A stretch of DNA of 64,000 nt from Maribacter sp. HTCC2170 (lineage in GTDB: Bacteria; Bacteroidota; Bacteroidia; Flavobacteriales; Flavobacteriaceae): contig NC_014472.1 in NCBI RefSeq assembly GCF_000153165.2, positions 3,034,001 to 3,098,000 on the forward strand, written 5' to 3'. The notes under the pieces are model-generated. The model had not been told where the DNA came from, ran no database searches, and saw only the letters and a list, made by a program, of their open reading frames with translations. Positions 55,257 to 62,738 of the stretch are shown here, piece by piece. The first letter of the stretch is position 1, and each line of letters opens with the position of its first letter. The translations under genes and the position numbers were made by a program.

Positions 55257-55276
55257 ACGAACTACTGGAAATAAAA

Positions 55277-55306
55277 AAAACCCCGTATCCAAGGATACGG
55301 GGTTTT
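55277..55306. terminator. Bidirectional terminator between convergent genes
   Basis: A perfect 14-bp inverted repeat (55277-55290 with 55293-55306) is GC-rich in the middle with A and T runs at the ends. It sits 20 bases from the stops of both the plus-strand membrane protein gene and the minus-strand lpd, and can serve both. Confidence 0.92.
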
Positions 55307-55326
55307 CGTTATGCGTAATACATATC

Positions 55327-56733
55327 TTAAATATGTAATGCCCTATTTTCAGTTGCTGCGAGTGCAGCTTCTTTTACAGCCTCTGAATACGTTGGGTGTG
55401 CATGGCTCATTCTTGCAATATCTTCCGCAGAAGCACGGAACTCCATCGCTGTAACAGCTTCACTTATCAAATCGGCACAGCGAGCACCGATCATATGAAC
55501 TCCCAAAACTTCATCTGTAGTAGCATCAGCAAGGATTTTCACAAATCCATCAACATCCATACTTGCTCGTGAACGTCCTAACGCGCGCATTGGAAACTGC
55601 CCTGTCTTATAGTTAATTCCTGCTTCTTTCAATTCTTCTTCAGTTTTACCAACGGCAGCAACTTCTGGCCACGTGTAAACAACTCCAGGAATAAGATTAT
55701 AATCTATATGAGGTTTTTGGCCAGCCATATACTCAGCAACCATCGTACCTTCTTCCTCTGCTTTATGCGCCAGCATTGCACCGCGAACCACATCACCAAT
55801 TGCAAAAATATTGGGCACGTTGGTTTGCAAGTGATTGTTTACCTCTACTCGACCCCTATCATCCAATTTAACTCCGGCAGCCTCGGCATTCAATCCATCG
55901 GTAAAAGGACGTCGCCCAACAGAAACCAAGCAATAATCACCTTTTAAGGTAACTTCTTCCCCTTTTTTATTATCGGCCTTAACTATTACCTCGTCACCTT
56001 TTCTTTCAACAGATTTAACTTTATGGGAAAGGTGGAACTTCACCTTTTGCTTTTTCATGCTCTTCATTAATTCCTTGGACAAACCAGCATCCATTGTCGG
56101 AATAATTCTATCCATAAATTCAACAACCGAAACATCCGCTCCAAGACGTTTGTAAACCTGGCCTAGCTCTAACCCTATAACACCACCACCAATAACAATC
56201 ATATGTTTTGGTATCTCATTAAGCTTCAATGCCTCAGTAGAAGTTATCACCCTCTCTTTATCCAATGTAATAAATGGCAAGGTCGACGGTTTTGACCCAG
56301 TCGCAATTATTGTTTTCTTGGCCTCAATAGTTTCAGTCTCACCATCATTTTTTGCAATGTTTATATGGGTTGCATCTTTAAAGCTTCCAAGACCCTCATA
56401 AACATCAATTTTATTTTTATCCATCAAAAATTGGATTCCCTTGGTGGTCATATCGACCACACCCTGTTTACGGGCAATCATTTTTTGAAGATTCACCTTT
56501 ATTTCCCCAGGAATTTCAATACCATGGTCTTCAAAATGTTTAACCGCATCTTCGTAATGATGTGAAGAATCCAACAAAGCTTTGGAAGGAATACAACCAA
56601 CATTAAGACATGTACCGCCTAATGTGCTGTATTTTTCAATGATAGCAGTTTTCATTCCTAATTGGGCACAACGAATTGCGGCAACATATCCGCCGGGTCC
56701 TGAGCCAATTACGGCTACATCATATTGAGTCAT
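55327..56733 (-). CDS. lpd: Dihydrolipoyl dehydrogenase
   Basis: FAD-dependent E3 subunit that reoxidises dihydrolipoamide for the 2-oxoacid dehydrogenase complexes. At 468 residues it is full length. The FAD-binding GSGPGG is at 10-15. The redox disulfide is C42 and C47 in GGTCLNVGCIPSK. The NAD-binding GGGVIGLELG is near 183, and the catalytic C-terminal histidine is in HAHPTYSEAVKEA near 447. It is transcribed alone, with no E1 or E2 gene beside it, so it probably serves several complexes including the one for branched-chain 2-oxoacids. Confidence 0.96.
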   Translation of the reverse strand: MTQYDVAVIGSGPGGYVAAIRCAQLGMKTAIIEKYSTLGGTCLNVGCIPSKALLDSSHHYEDAVKHFEDHGIEIPGEIKVNLQKMIARKQGVVDMTTKGIQFLMDKNKIDVYEGLGSFKDATHINIAKNDGETETIEAKKTIIATGSKPSTLPFITLDKERVITSTEALKLNEIPKHMIVIGGGVIGLELGQVYKRLGADVSVVEFMDRIIPTMDAGLSKELMKSMKKQKVKFHLSHKVKSVERKGDEVIVKADNKKGEEVTLKGDYCLVSVGRRPFTDGLNAEAAGVKLDDRGRVEVNNHLQTNVPNIFAIGDVVRGAMLAHKAEEEGTMVAEYMAGQKPHIDYNLIPGVVYTWPEVAAVGKTEEELKEAGINYKTGQFPMRALGRSRASMDVDGFVKILADATTDEVLGVHMIGARCADLISEAVTAMEFRASAEDIARMSHAHPTYSEAVKEAALAATENRALHI

Positions 56734-56782
56734 AGTAACAATTGATTTTATTGACCCACAAAATTAGTATTATTTTCCGGTT

Positions 56783-57241
56783 TTAAATAGGTATTCTGGT
56801 AGTATGCTTGACTTCATTTATTACAAATGAACTTTGGGTACTCCCAATGTGATTCAATGCAGTAAGTTTGGTGACCATAAAATCTCTGTAGGCCTGCATA
56901 TCTCTTACATATATCTTTAAAATATAGTCATAGTCCCCACTGGTATGGTAACACTCCACAACCTCCTGTAACTTAAGCACCTCTTTCTCGAATTGTAAAA
57001 CGTACTCTTTGGCATGCTGAATCAATTTAACATGGCAAAGAACCACGAATGCCTTATCAACTTTCTTCTTATCTACCAAAGCAACATAATTGGTAATCAC
57101 ATTGGTTTTTTCCAATCTTTTTATACGCTCGTAAACCGCTGTTACAGAAAGATTTAAGTAATTTGCATATTCCTTGGTTGTCTTCTTACTATCCTCCTGT
57201 AAAAAGGTCAATAGTTTAATATCTATTTCATCAAAACCCAT
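56783..57241 (-). CDS. Lrp/AsnC family transcriptional regulator
   Basis: The 152-residue protein has an N-terminal winged helix-turn-helix (DIKLLTFLQEDSKKTTKEYANYLNLSVTAVYERIKRLEK, about 6-45) and a C-terminal RAM/ACT-type ligand-binding domain (about 65-145, with VVECYHTSGDYDYILKIYV). Lrp-family proteins sense amino acids and form octamers. It is transcribed divergently from the methionine gamma-lyase-like gene across 155 bases of very AT-rich DNA, and is the likely regulator of that gene in response to methionine or another amino acid. That assignment is inference from position. Confidence 0.92.
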   Translation of the reverse strand: MGFDEIDIKLLTFLQEDSKKTTKEYANYLNLSVTAVYERIKRLEKTNVITNYVALVDKKKVDKAFVVLCHVKLIQHAKEYVLQFEKEVLKLQEVVECYHTSGDYDYILKIYVRDMQAYRDFMVTKLTALNHIGSTQSSFVINEVKHTTRIPI

Positions 57242-57345
57242 ACTGAATATCTTTCGCTGTTAATGAACATTAAATAACTCTTTTAGTTTAATAATCTACA
57301 ATATATTATAATTTTAGATTTATTGTCTATATTATCTAATTAATA

Positions 57346-57376
57346 TTGATTATAAAACAACCAATTATTAATTTTA
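57346..57376 (+). promoter_or_regulatory. Bacteroidota-type promoter for the methionine gamma-lyase-like gene
   Basis: TTG at 57346-57348, a 20-base spacer and TAATTTTA at 57369-57376 (five of six positions of the -7 consensus), about 20 bases before the ATG. The flanking DNA between the divergent Lrp and lyase genes is almost pure A/T, as expected for Lrp binding. Confidence 0.5.
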
Positions 57377-57396
57377 GTGTGTAAAACATAAGTATT

Positions 57397-58617
57397 ATGA
57401 AGAATAAAGCGTCAGATAACTTACAGGATCTTCAATATTTTGGAGAATATGGAGGTGTAAATCCATCCATTTCTGATTCATCAACCTATACATTTTTATC
57501 GGCCAAAACAATGTTCGACACTTTTGAAGGGAACACAGAAGGTTGCTATTTATACACCAGGCATTCTTCTCCCTCAAATTTATATTTGGGTGAAGCCTTA
57601 GCAGCCTTGGAGGGTACTGAAACGGCAAATGTTACCGCAAGTGGAATGGGCGCCATATCCGCAGTTATTATGCAACTTTGTGATTCTGATGACCATATAG
57701 TAAGTAGCCGCACGATTTATGGTGGCACCTATGCTTTTATGAAAAACTTTCTGAAAAAATTCAACATCAAGACCTCTTTTGTAGATATAACTAAGGTTGA
57801 GTCTGTTGAAAAAGCCATTACCTCTAAAACTAAAATGATCTATTGCGAATCGGTAAGTAATCCGCTTTTGGAAATCGCCGACCTTGAGGCTTTATCTAAA
57901 TTAGCAAAGAAACATGGTATTCCATTGGTTGTTGACAATACGTTCTCTCCCTTGTCAATTTCCCCAGCCAAACTTGGAGCAGAAATAGTTATTCATAGTC
58001 TTACCAAATTCATTAATGGTACAAGTGATTGCGTTGCTGGAGTGGTATGTAGTACTACTGATTTTTGTTTGGGGTTAAAAGATGTAAACAACGGTGCTGG
58101 AATGCTCCTTGGCAGTACCTTGGATAGCCTTAGGGCGGCATCAATCTTAAAAAACATGCGCACTCTGCATATTCGTATGAAGAAGCACAGTGAAAATGCC
58201 CAGTATTTAGCTCAAAATTTTGAAAAAGATGGTTTAAGGGTTGTTTACCCAGGACTAAAATCGCACCCTGGCCATGAAACTATAAAAAGACTTATGAACC
58301 ATGAGTACGGCTACGGTGGGTTATTGACTATTGATGTTGGTTCTTTGGAAAATGCAAACGCTCTAATGGAGCTCATGCAAAAGAAAAAATTGGGTTATTT
58401 GGCTGTTAGTCTAGGTTTTTATAAAACACTCTTCAGTGCTCCTGGAACATCAACTTCTTCTGAAATCCCGCTGGAGGAACAAGAGGAAATGGGGCTTACG
58501 GATGGATTAATTCGTTTTTCTATTGGATTGGATAACGATATACACCGAACTTATGAAATTATGAAAGAATGCATGTTTGAACTAAATATTCTAAATAGCA
58601 AGGCATCCGCACTTTAG
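57397..58617 (+). CDS. Methionine gamma-lyase-like PLP enzyme (Cys/Met metabolism family)
   Basis: The 406-residue gamma-family PLP enzyme has YTRHSSPSNLYLGEALAALEGTE near 53-75, SGMGAISAV near 82, the PLP lysine K204 in HSLTKFINGTSD, and a C-terminal SAPGTSTSSEIPLEEQ near 350 followed by SIGLDND. The family includes methionine gamma-lyase, cystathionine gamma-lyase and O-acylhomoserine sulfhydrylases. The insertion pattern and the divergent Lrp gene favour methionine gamma-lyase, which gives 2-oxobutanoate, methanethiol and ammonia, but the exact activity needs testing. The product 2-oxobutanoate feeds isoleucine synthesis through the ilv operon in this window. Confidence 0.78.
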   Translation: MKNKASDNLQDLQYFGEYGGVNPSISDSSTYTFLSAKTMFDTFEGNTEGCYLYTRHSSPSNLYLGEALAALEGTETANVTASGMGAISAVIMQLCDSDDHIVSSRTIYGGTYAFMKNFLKKFNIKTSFVDITKVESVEKAITSKTKMIYCESVSNPLLEIADLEALSKLAKKHGIPLVVDNTFSPLSISPAKLGAEIVIHSLTKFINGTSDCVAGVVCSTTDFCLGLKDVNNGAGMLLGSTLDSLRAASILKNMRTLHIRMKKHSENAQYLAQNFEKDGLRVVYPGLKSHPGHETIKRLMNHEYGYGGLLTIDVGSLENANALMELMQKKKLGYLAVSLGFYKTLFSAPGTSTSSEIPLEEQEEMGLTDGLIRFSIGLDNDIHRTYEIMKECMFELNILNSKASAL

Positions 58618-58656
58618 TCTTGATTAATTGGGAGGTTTGCAGGACTGTTGGTAAAA

Positions 58657-58670
58657 TCGTAATATTACGA
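58657..58670. promoter_or_regulatory. 14-bp perfect palindrome overlapping the likely nhaC -7 element
   Basis: TCGTAATATTACGA is a perfect palindrome ending 20 bases before the nhaC-like ATG. TTTG at 58637-58640 lies 20 bases before the TAATATTA inside it, so a regulator bound here would block the promoter. Confidence 0.45.
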
Positions 58671-58689
58671 ACAAACCAAAATTGAACCA

Positions 58690-60171
58690 ATGCCAAAACT
58701 AAAACCCAATGCCCATAGACAAAACGAGCATATTGTTGAAAATAAGGAGCTAAGTATCTGGGAAGCATTAATCCCAGTTTTTGCACTTGTTGGAATGCTT
58801 GCATATAACGTTTATGTTTTTGGAGATGAAGCCATTGGTGGATCTAACCAGTTTATTCTTTTACTTGGTGGTGCCGTGGCGGCAATAGTTGGTTTCTCAA
58901 AAAAAGTTTCTTATAAACAAATGCTGGCTGAAGTGGCCGAAAACGTAAAATCGACCACGGGAGCTTTATTGATTTTATTAATGGTAGGTGCCTTGGCTGG
59001 TACCTGGCTTGTTAGTGGAATCATTCCGGCCATGATTTATTACGGATTGCAAATCCTAAATCCAACTATATTTTTAGCCGCATGTGTGGTTATTTGTGCC
59101 ATTATTTCAATAGCGACAGGCAGTAGCTGGACAACGGCTGCAACAGTGGGAATCGCACTGATCGGTATAGGGGAAGCATTGGGTATTTCACTCGGAATGA
59201 CCGCAGGTGCGGTACTTTCAGGAGCGTATTTTGGTGATAAATTATCACCAATGAGTGATACAACAAATCTAGCGCCTGCCATGGCGGGTGGTGAATTGTT
59301 TGATCATATAAAATATATGTCAATCACTACCATTCCAACAATTTCAGTCACCTTGATTGTTTTCATAATATTGGGTTTTACGATAGAAAGTTCAGGAACA
59401 GCAGATACACAGTCCATCTTGAATTCAATAGATACCACCTTTAATGTTAATGGCTGGTTGTTCATTGTCCCGGTTGTGGTAATATTATTGATTATTAAGA
59501 AAACGCCACCTTTGGCGGCATTGCTTATAGGCACTTTATTGGGAGCGGTATTTGCTTTGATATTTCAACCTGAAATTGTTGCGGGACTTACGGGAACCAA
59601 AGAATTAAACTTTGAATCAGGTTACAAAGGTATTTTAAGAGCAATTACTGTAAAAACACAAATAGCAACAGATAATCCTGCATTGAACGACCTGTTTACC
59701 GGAAAGGGAATGGAGGGTATGTTAAGTACTATATGGCTTATTGTATGTGCTATGGTTTTTGGTGGTATTATGGATGGCATAGGTGCATTGTCCAGAATTA
59801 CAAAATCGCTTTTGAGTATGGCAAAAACAACCTTTGGACTTTTTGCAAGTACGGTGGGGAGTTGCCTTGCATTGAATGTTACAGCTTCTGATCAATATTT
59901 GGCAATAGTGGTTCCAGGAAAAATGTTCTCACAAGCTTACGCGGATAGAGGTCTTGCCCCAGAAAATTTGAGCCGTACACTTGAAGATTCGGGTACAGTC
60001 ACTTCAGTGTTGATTCCTTGGAACACTTGTGGAGCATACCACAGCGGAGTGCTCGGTGTTAGTGTAGCTGACTACTTCCTCTATGCCATATTTAACTGGT
60101 TAAGTCCGTTCATGACTTTACTTTTTGCTGCTCTGAATATAAAAATCAAACAGCTCGTCAAAGAAGCATAA
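58690..60171 (+). CDS. nhaC: Na+/H+ antiporter, NhaC family
   Basis: The 493-residue membrane protein has about eleven to twelve hydrophobic segments. The sequence matches NhaC-type antiporters: ATGSSWTTAATVGIALIGIG near 138-157, SGAYFGDKLSPMSDTTNLAPA near 177-197, LNVTASDQYLAIVVPGKMF near 395 and SVLIPWNTCGAYHSGVLG near 440. NhaC exchanges external protons for cytoplasmic sodium, useful in saline or alkaline water. It could also carry other organic ions, as some NhaC-family members exchange malate and lactate. Transcribed alone; a palindromic operator candidate overlaps the likely promoter. Confidence 0.9.
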   Translation: MPKLKPNAHRQNEHIVENKELSIWEALIPVFALVGMLAYNVYVFGDEAIGGSNQFILLLGGAVAAIVGFSKKVSYKQMLAEVAENVKSTTGALLILLMVGALAGTWLVSGIIPAMIYYGLQILNPTIFLAACVVICAIISIATGSSWTTAATVGIALIGIGEALGISLGMTAGAVLSGAYFGDKLSPMSDTTNLAPAMAGGELFDHIKYMSITTIPTISVTLIVFIILGFTIESSGTADTQSILNSIDTTFNVNGWLFIVPVVVILLIIKKTPPLAALLIGTLLGAVFALIFQPEIVAGLTGTKELNFESGYKGILRAITVKTQIATDNPALNDLFTGKGMEGMLSTIWLIVCAMVFGGIMDGIGALSRITKSLLSMAKTTFGLFASTVGSCLALNVTASDQYLAIVVPGKMFSQAYADRGLAPENLSRTLEDSGTVTSVLIPWNTCGAYHSGVLGVSVADYFLYAIFNWLSPFMTLLFAALNIKIKQLVKEA

Positions 60172-60371
60172 ATCTGATTTCATATTTTGTTTAAAATCCG
60201 AAGTTATTAAATTGACAACTATAGCTGCGATATTTTATCAGCCAAACATTTTTCTTTAGTTCTATTTTCTATTTTCACAAAGAAAACCACTTTTCTTTTT
60301 AAGTATTTACAATAGTTATATATCCATTGAATTTACTAATTAACACTTACCATTATATATCTTTTGTGGTG

Positions 60372-60379
60372 TAATTTTG
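60372..60379 (+). promoter_or_regulatory. Candidate -7 element of the peroxiredoxin gene
   Basis: TAATTTTG matches the TAnnTTTG consensus exactly, 34 bases before the ATG at 60414. No clear TTTG is found 18-20 bases upstream, so the promoter may need an activator. The rest of the 242-base gap 60172-60413 holds nothing recognisable. Confidence 0.4.
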
Positions 60380-60413
60380 TGTTAGAATTAATAAACTTTA
60401 AATAAAATAATAT

Positions 60414-61058
60414 ATGGCATTTGTAGGGAAAAAATTTCCAAACCTAGAGGTTAACGCAATGAATGAAATGGGAGATACTTTTAAACTTAATGTTTTGGAA
60501 GAAGCCCAAAAGAATAACAAAAAAGTATTGCTTTTTTGGTATCCAAAGGATTTCACATTCGTTTGTCCTACCGAGTTACGTGCTTTCCAAGCTTCCTTAA
60601 AAGAATTTGAAAATAGAAATACCATAGTAATCGGTGCGTCTTGTGATACAGCTGAAGTTCACTTTGCATGGTTGAACACAGCCAAGGATAATGGAGGTAT
60701 TGAAGGTGTCACCTATCCCCTATTGGCAGATAGCAATAGAAACCTTGCTTCTACTTTGGGCATTTTGGATATCACTAATGAAAGATATGATGAGGAAACA
60801 GGTGTTGTAACTGTCGATGGTGATAATGTTACTTATCGCGCAACTTATTTGATTGATGAAGAAGGAACAGTTTTTCATGAGGGCATCAACCATATGCCAC
60901 TTGGAAGAAATGTAAACGAATATATGCGCTTGATCGATGCGTATACACACGTTCAAGAAAAAGGAGAGGTTTGCCCAGCCAACTGGGAAGAAGGTAAAGA
61001 TGCAATGACCGCCGATAGGAAAGGTGTTGCTGATTATTTAGCTACACATTCCAATTAA
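60414..61058 (+). CDS. 2-Cys peroxiredoxin, AhpC/Prx1 type
   Basis: Cytoplasmic thiol peroxidase reducing hydrogen and organic peroxides. It has 214 residues, with the peroxidatic cysteine C51 in FTFVCPTELRAF and the resolving cysteine C187 in EVCPANWEEG near the C-terminus, which together make a typical 2-Cys enzyme. The extended C-terminal tail with YLATHSN may cover the active site. No ahpF is nearby; the thioredoxin-like gene 81 bases downstream is a plausible reductant. Confidence 0.95.
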   Translation: MAFVGKKFPNLEVNAMNEMGDTFKLNVLEEAQKNNKKVLLFWYPKDFTFVCPTELRAFQASLKEFENRNTIVIGASCDTAEVHFAWLNTAKDNGGIEGVTYPLLADSNRNLASTLGILDITNERYDEETGVVTVDGDNVTYRATYLIDEEGTVFHEGINHMPLGRNVNEYMRLIDAYTHVQEKGEVCPANWEEGKDAMTADRKGVADYLATHSN

Positions 61059-61139
61059 CAATAAAGCGGTTTGGCAATCGGTTGGTTCATATAATCGATT
61101 GCCAATTCCCTATTCTTTCATCCGTTAAAATCAAATAGT

Positions 61140-61454
61140 ATGCTTCTAGAATTAGAAAAAGATAATTTGAATGAAATCATTGCTGAAAATAAAAACGTAA
61201 TAGTACAATATTCAGCATCTTGGTGTGGTAATTGTCGAATCATGAAACCCAAATTCAAAAAAGAGTCAACTTTGAATAAAGATATGACTTTCGTGTTGGC
61301 GGATGCTGAGAAATTTTCAGAATCCAGAAAATTGGCCAAAGTGGATAATCTTCCAACATTTGCCATTTTCACGGGCGGAGAATTCAAAAATCAAGTCCAG
61401 ACTAACAAATATGATGTTTTAAAAGAATTGATCAGTGAAGTTACCAGTAATTAA
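61140..61454 (+). CDS. Thioredoxin-like protein
   Basis: The 104-residue single thioredoxin domain has the active site C29-G-N-C32 in SASWCGNCRIMKPKF; the usual second residue is P, here N. It is shorter than many thioredoxins but has the cis-proline region NLPTFAIFTGGE near 74-85. It sits 81 bases after the peroxiredoxin gene and overlaps the next small gene by 20 bases, so the three are very likely co-transcribed and serve peroxide reduction. Confidence 0.92.
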   Translation: MLLELEKDNLNEIIAENKNVIVQYSASWCGNCRIMKPKFKKESTLNKDMTFVLADAEKFSESRKLAKVDNLPTFAIFTGGEFKNQVQTNKYDVLKELISEVTSN

Positions 61455-61692
61455 ACACCTAACAGGTTTTATAGAAGAGAATGATGAGGACTTCATCATT
61501 GAGACAGTTGAGACTTTGGAAGCCCTCACCGAAGTGCCGTCTTTAAAAGATGAGGAACTGGATGTTATTGGAGAATTAATTTCCAACATGTACGGTGCAC
61601 TTGAAGTCAATAAAGCCATAAAAGATGGAAAGAACAAGAAAGATGCATTGAAGGAATTTATGCAACGGGTTGTAGGATCTATTGATTCTTAA
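61435..61692 (+). CDS. Small acidic helical protein co-transcribed with thioredoxin (possibly DUF6952)
   Basis: The 85 residues start with GTG at 61435, inside the end of the thioredoxin gene. The protein is acidic and predicted mostly helical (EENDEDFIIETVETLEALTE and DALKEFMQRVVGS). It has no cysteine and no membrane segment. I believe it belongs to a small flavobacterial family, DUF6952, but this is from memory of such genes beside peroxiredoxin/thioredoxin and is not certain. It is followed by a terminator at 61714-61745. It could be an adaptor for the peroxiredoxin-thioredoxin pair. Confidence 0.6.
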   Translation: MKLPVIKHLTGFIEENDEDFIIETVETLEALTEVPSLKDEELDVIGELISNMYGALEVNKAIKDGKNKKDALKEFMQRVVGSIDS

Positions 61693-61713
61693 CCAATCGT
61701 TTAAAAGTTAAGA

Positions 61714-61745
61714 AAGTCCCATACCCAAAAAGTATGGACTTTTTT
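61714..61745 (+). terminator. Intrinsic terminator after the peroxiredoxin-thioredoxin operon
   Basis: The stem of 61714-61724 with 61732-61741 has one bulged C, a 7-base loop and a following T run. It is 22 bases after the small acidic gene. Confidence 0.8.
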
Positions 61746-61811
61746 ATTGGATAATCTTCACATATCAATCTTAAATTTTTTAATTTCACATTTCATTTAA
61801 AACTGAACATT

Positions 61812-62318
61812 ATGGCTACCGTTACACTTAAAGGAAATGAAATACATACAATAGGCAACTTACCATCAGTTGGGAGTTCTGCACCTGCGTTTGATCTTAC
61901 AATGACTGATTTATCTTCACGGTCTTTATCTGATTATGAAGGTAGAAAATTGGTTCTAAATATATTCCCAAGTATCGACACTGGTACTTGTGCTGCTTCT
62001 GTAAGGCAATTCAATGAAGAAGCTGCCGAATTGGAAAACACAATTGTTCTCTGCATTTCAAAAGATTTACCATTTGCGCAAACTCGTTTCTGTGGCGCTG
62101 AAGGAATTGAAAATGTGGTAATGCTATCAGATTATAAAGATGGTAATTTTGGCAAATCATATCAAGTTGAATTAACAGATGGCCCATTGCAAGGTCTACT
62201 TTCAAGATCAGTGGTGGTTGTGAATGAAAATGGCAATGTAGTGTATACAGAGCAGGTGACTGAAACCGTTGAAGAGCCGAACTACAAAGCTGCTCTAGAA
62301 GCATTGATGGATGCCTAA
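61812..62318 (+). CDS. tpx: Thiol peroxidase
   Basis: The 168-residue atypical 2-Cys peroxiredoxin uses thioredoxin to reduce lipid and alkyl hydroperoxides. The peroxidatic cysteine is C60 in SIDTGTCAASVRQFNEEA, and the resolving cysteine is C94 in ARFCG-like context (TRFCGAEGIE). The 34-residue spacing is normal for Tpx. It starts after the terminator of the other peroxide operon and overlaps dgkA by 8 bases, so it is co-transcribed with that gene and not with the peroxiredoxin. Confidence 0.96.
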   Translation: MATVTLKGNEIHTIGNLPSVGSSAPAFDLTMTDLSSRSLSDYEGRKLVLNIFPSIDTGTCAASVRQFNEEAAELENTIVLCISKDLPFAQTRFCGAEGIENVVMLSDYKDGNFGKSYQVELTDGPLQGLLSRSVVVVNENGNVVYTEQVTETVEEPNYKAALEALMDA

Positions 62319-62676
62319 GGAATCTTTTTTACAAAATAGAATCCGCGGTGTGGGCTATGCCCTAAAAGGAGCAATTCTCTTAGTTAGAACCGAAGCAAGT
62401 ATAAAAATTCAAGTTTTTATTGCTTTGATAGTTACCGCCGGCGGATTCTATTTTGATATATCCACTGCTGAATGGATTGTCCAGATTTTTGCCATTGCCA
62501 TGGTAATGGGCATCGAAGGTCTAAATACGGCAATTGAAAAGTTATGTGATTTCGTGCACCCAGAATTCGAAGAAAAAATCGGTTTTATAAAAGATATTTC
62601 CGCGGGAGCCGTAATGCTGGTATCGATAGCTGCAAGCATAATTGGCCTCATCATCTATATACCCAAGATTTTTTAA
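62311..62676 (+). CDS. dgkA: Diacylglycerol kinase family membrane protein
   Basis: The 121-residue protein has three hydrophobic helices (about 36-53, 57-72 and 97-118) and the family motif EGLNTAIEKLCDFVHPE, whose glutamate and asparagine bind metal and ATP. Members phosphorylate diacylglycerol or undecaprenol in the inner membrane. In many non-enterics the real substrate is undecaprenol, so the lipid is left open. Its ATG overlaps the tpx stop by 8 bases. Confidence 0.92.
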   Translation: MPKESFLQNRIRGVGYALKGAILLVRTEASIKIQVFIALIVTAGGFYFDISTAEWIVQIFAIAMVMGIEGLNTAIEKLCDFVHPEFEEKIGFIKDISAGAVMLVSIAASIIGLIIYIPKIF

Positions 62677-62688
62677 AACATTCATGAC

Positions 62689-62718
62689 TTTGGCATAGAT
62701 AGTAAATTTGTATTTTTG
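62689..62718 (+). promoter_or_regulatory. Bacteroidota-type promoter for ftsK
   Basis: TTTG at 62689-62692, an 18-base spacer and TATTTTTG at 62711-62718, both exact consensus. A second match, TAAATTTG at 62703-62710, directly precedes it. The ATG at 62739 is 20 bases on. Confidence 0.75.
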
Positions 62719-62738
62719 CCCCTAGAATTCATCAATTA

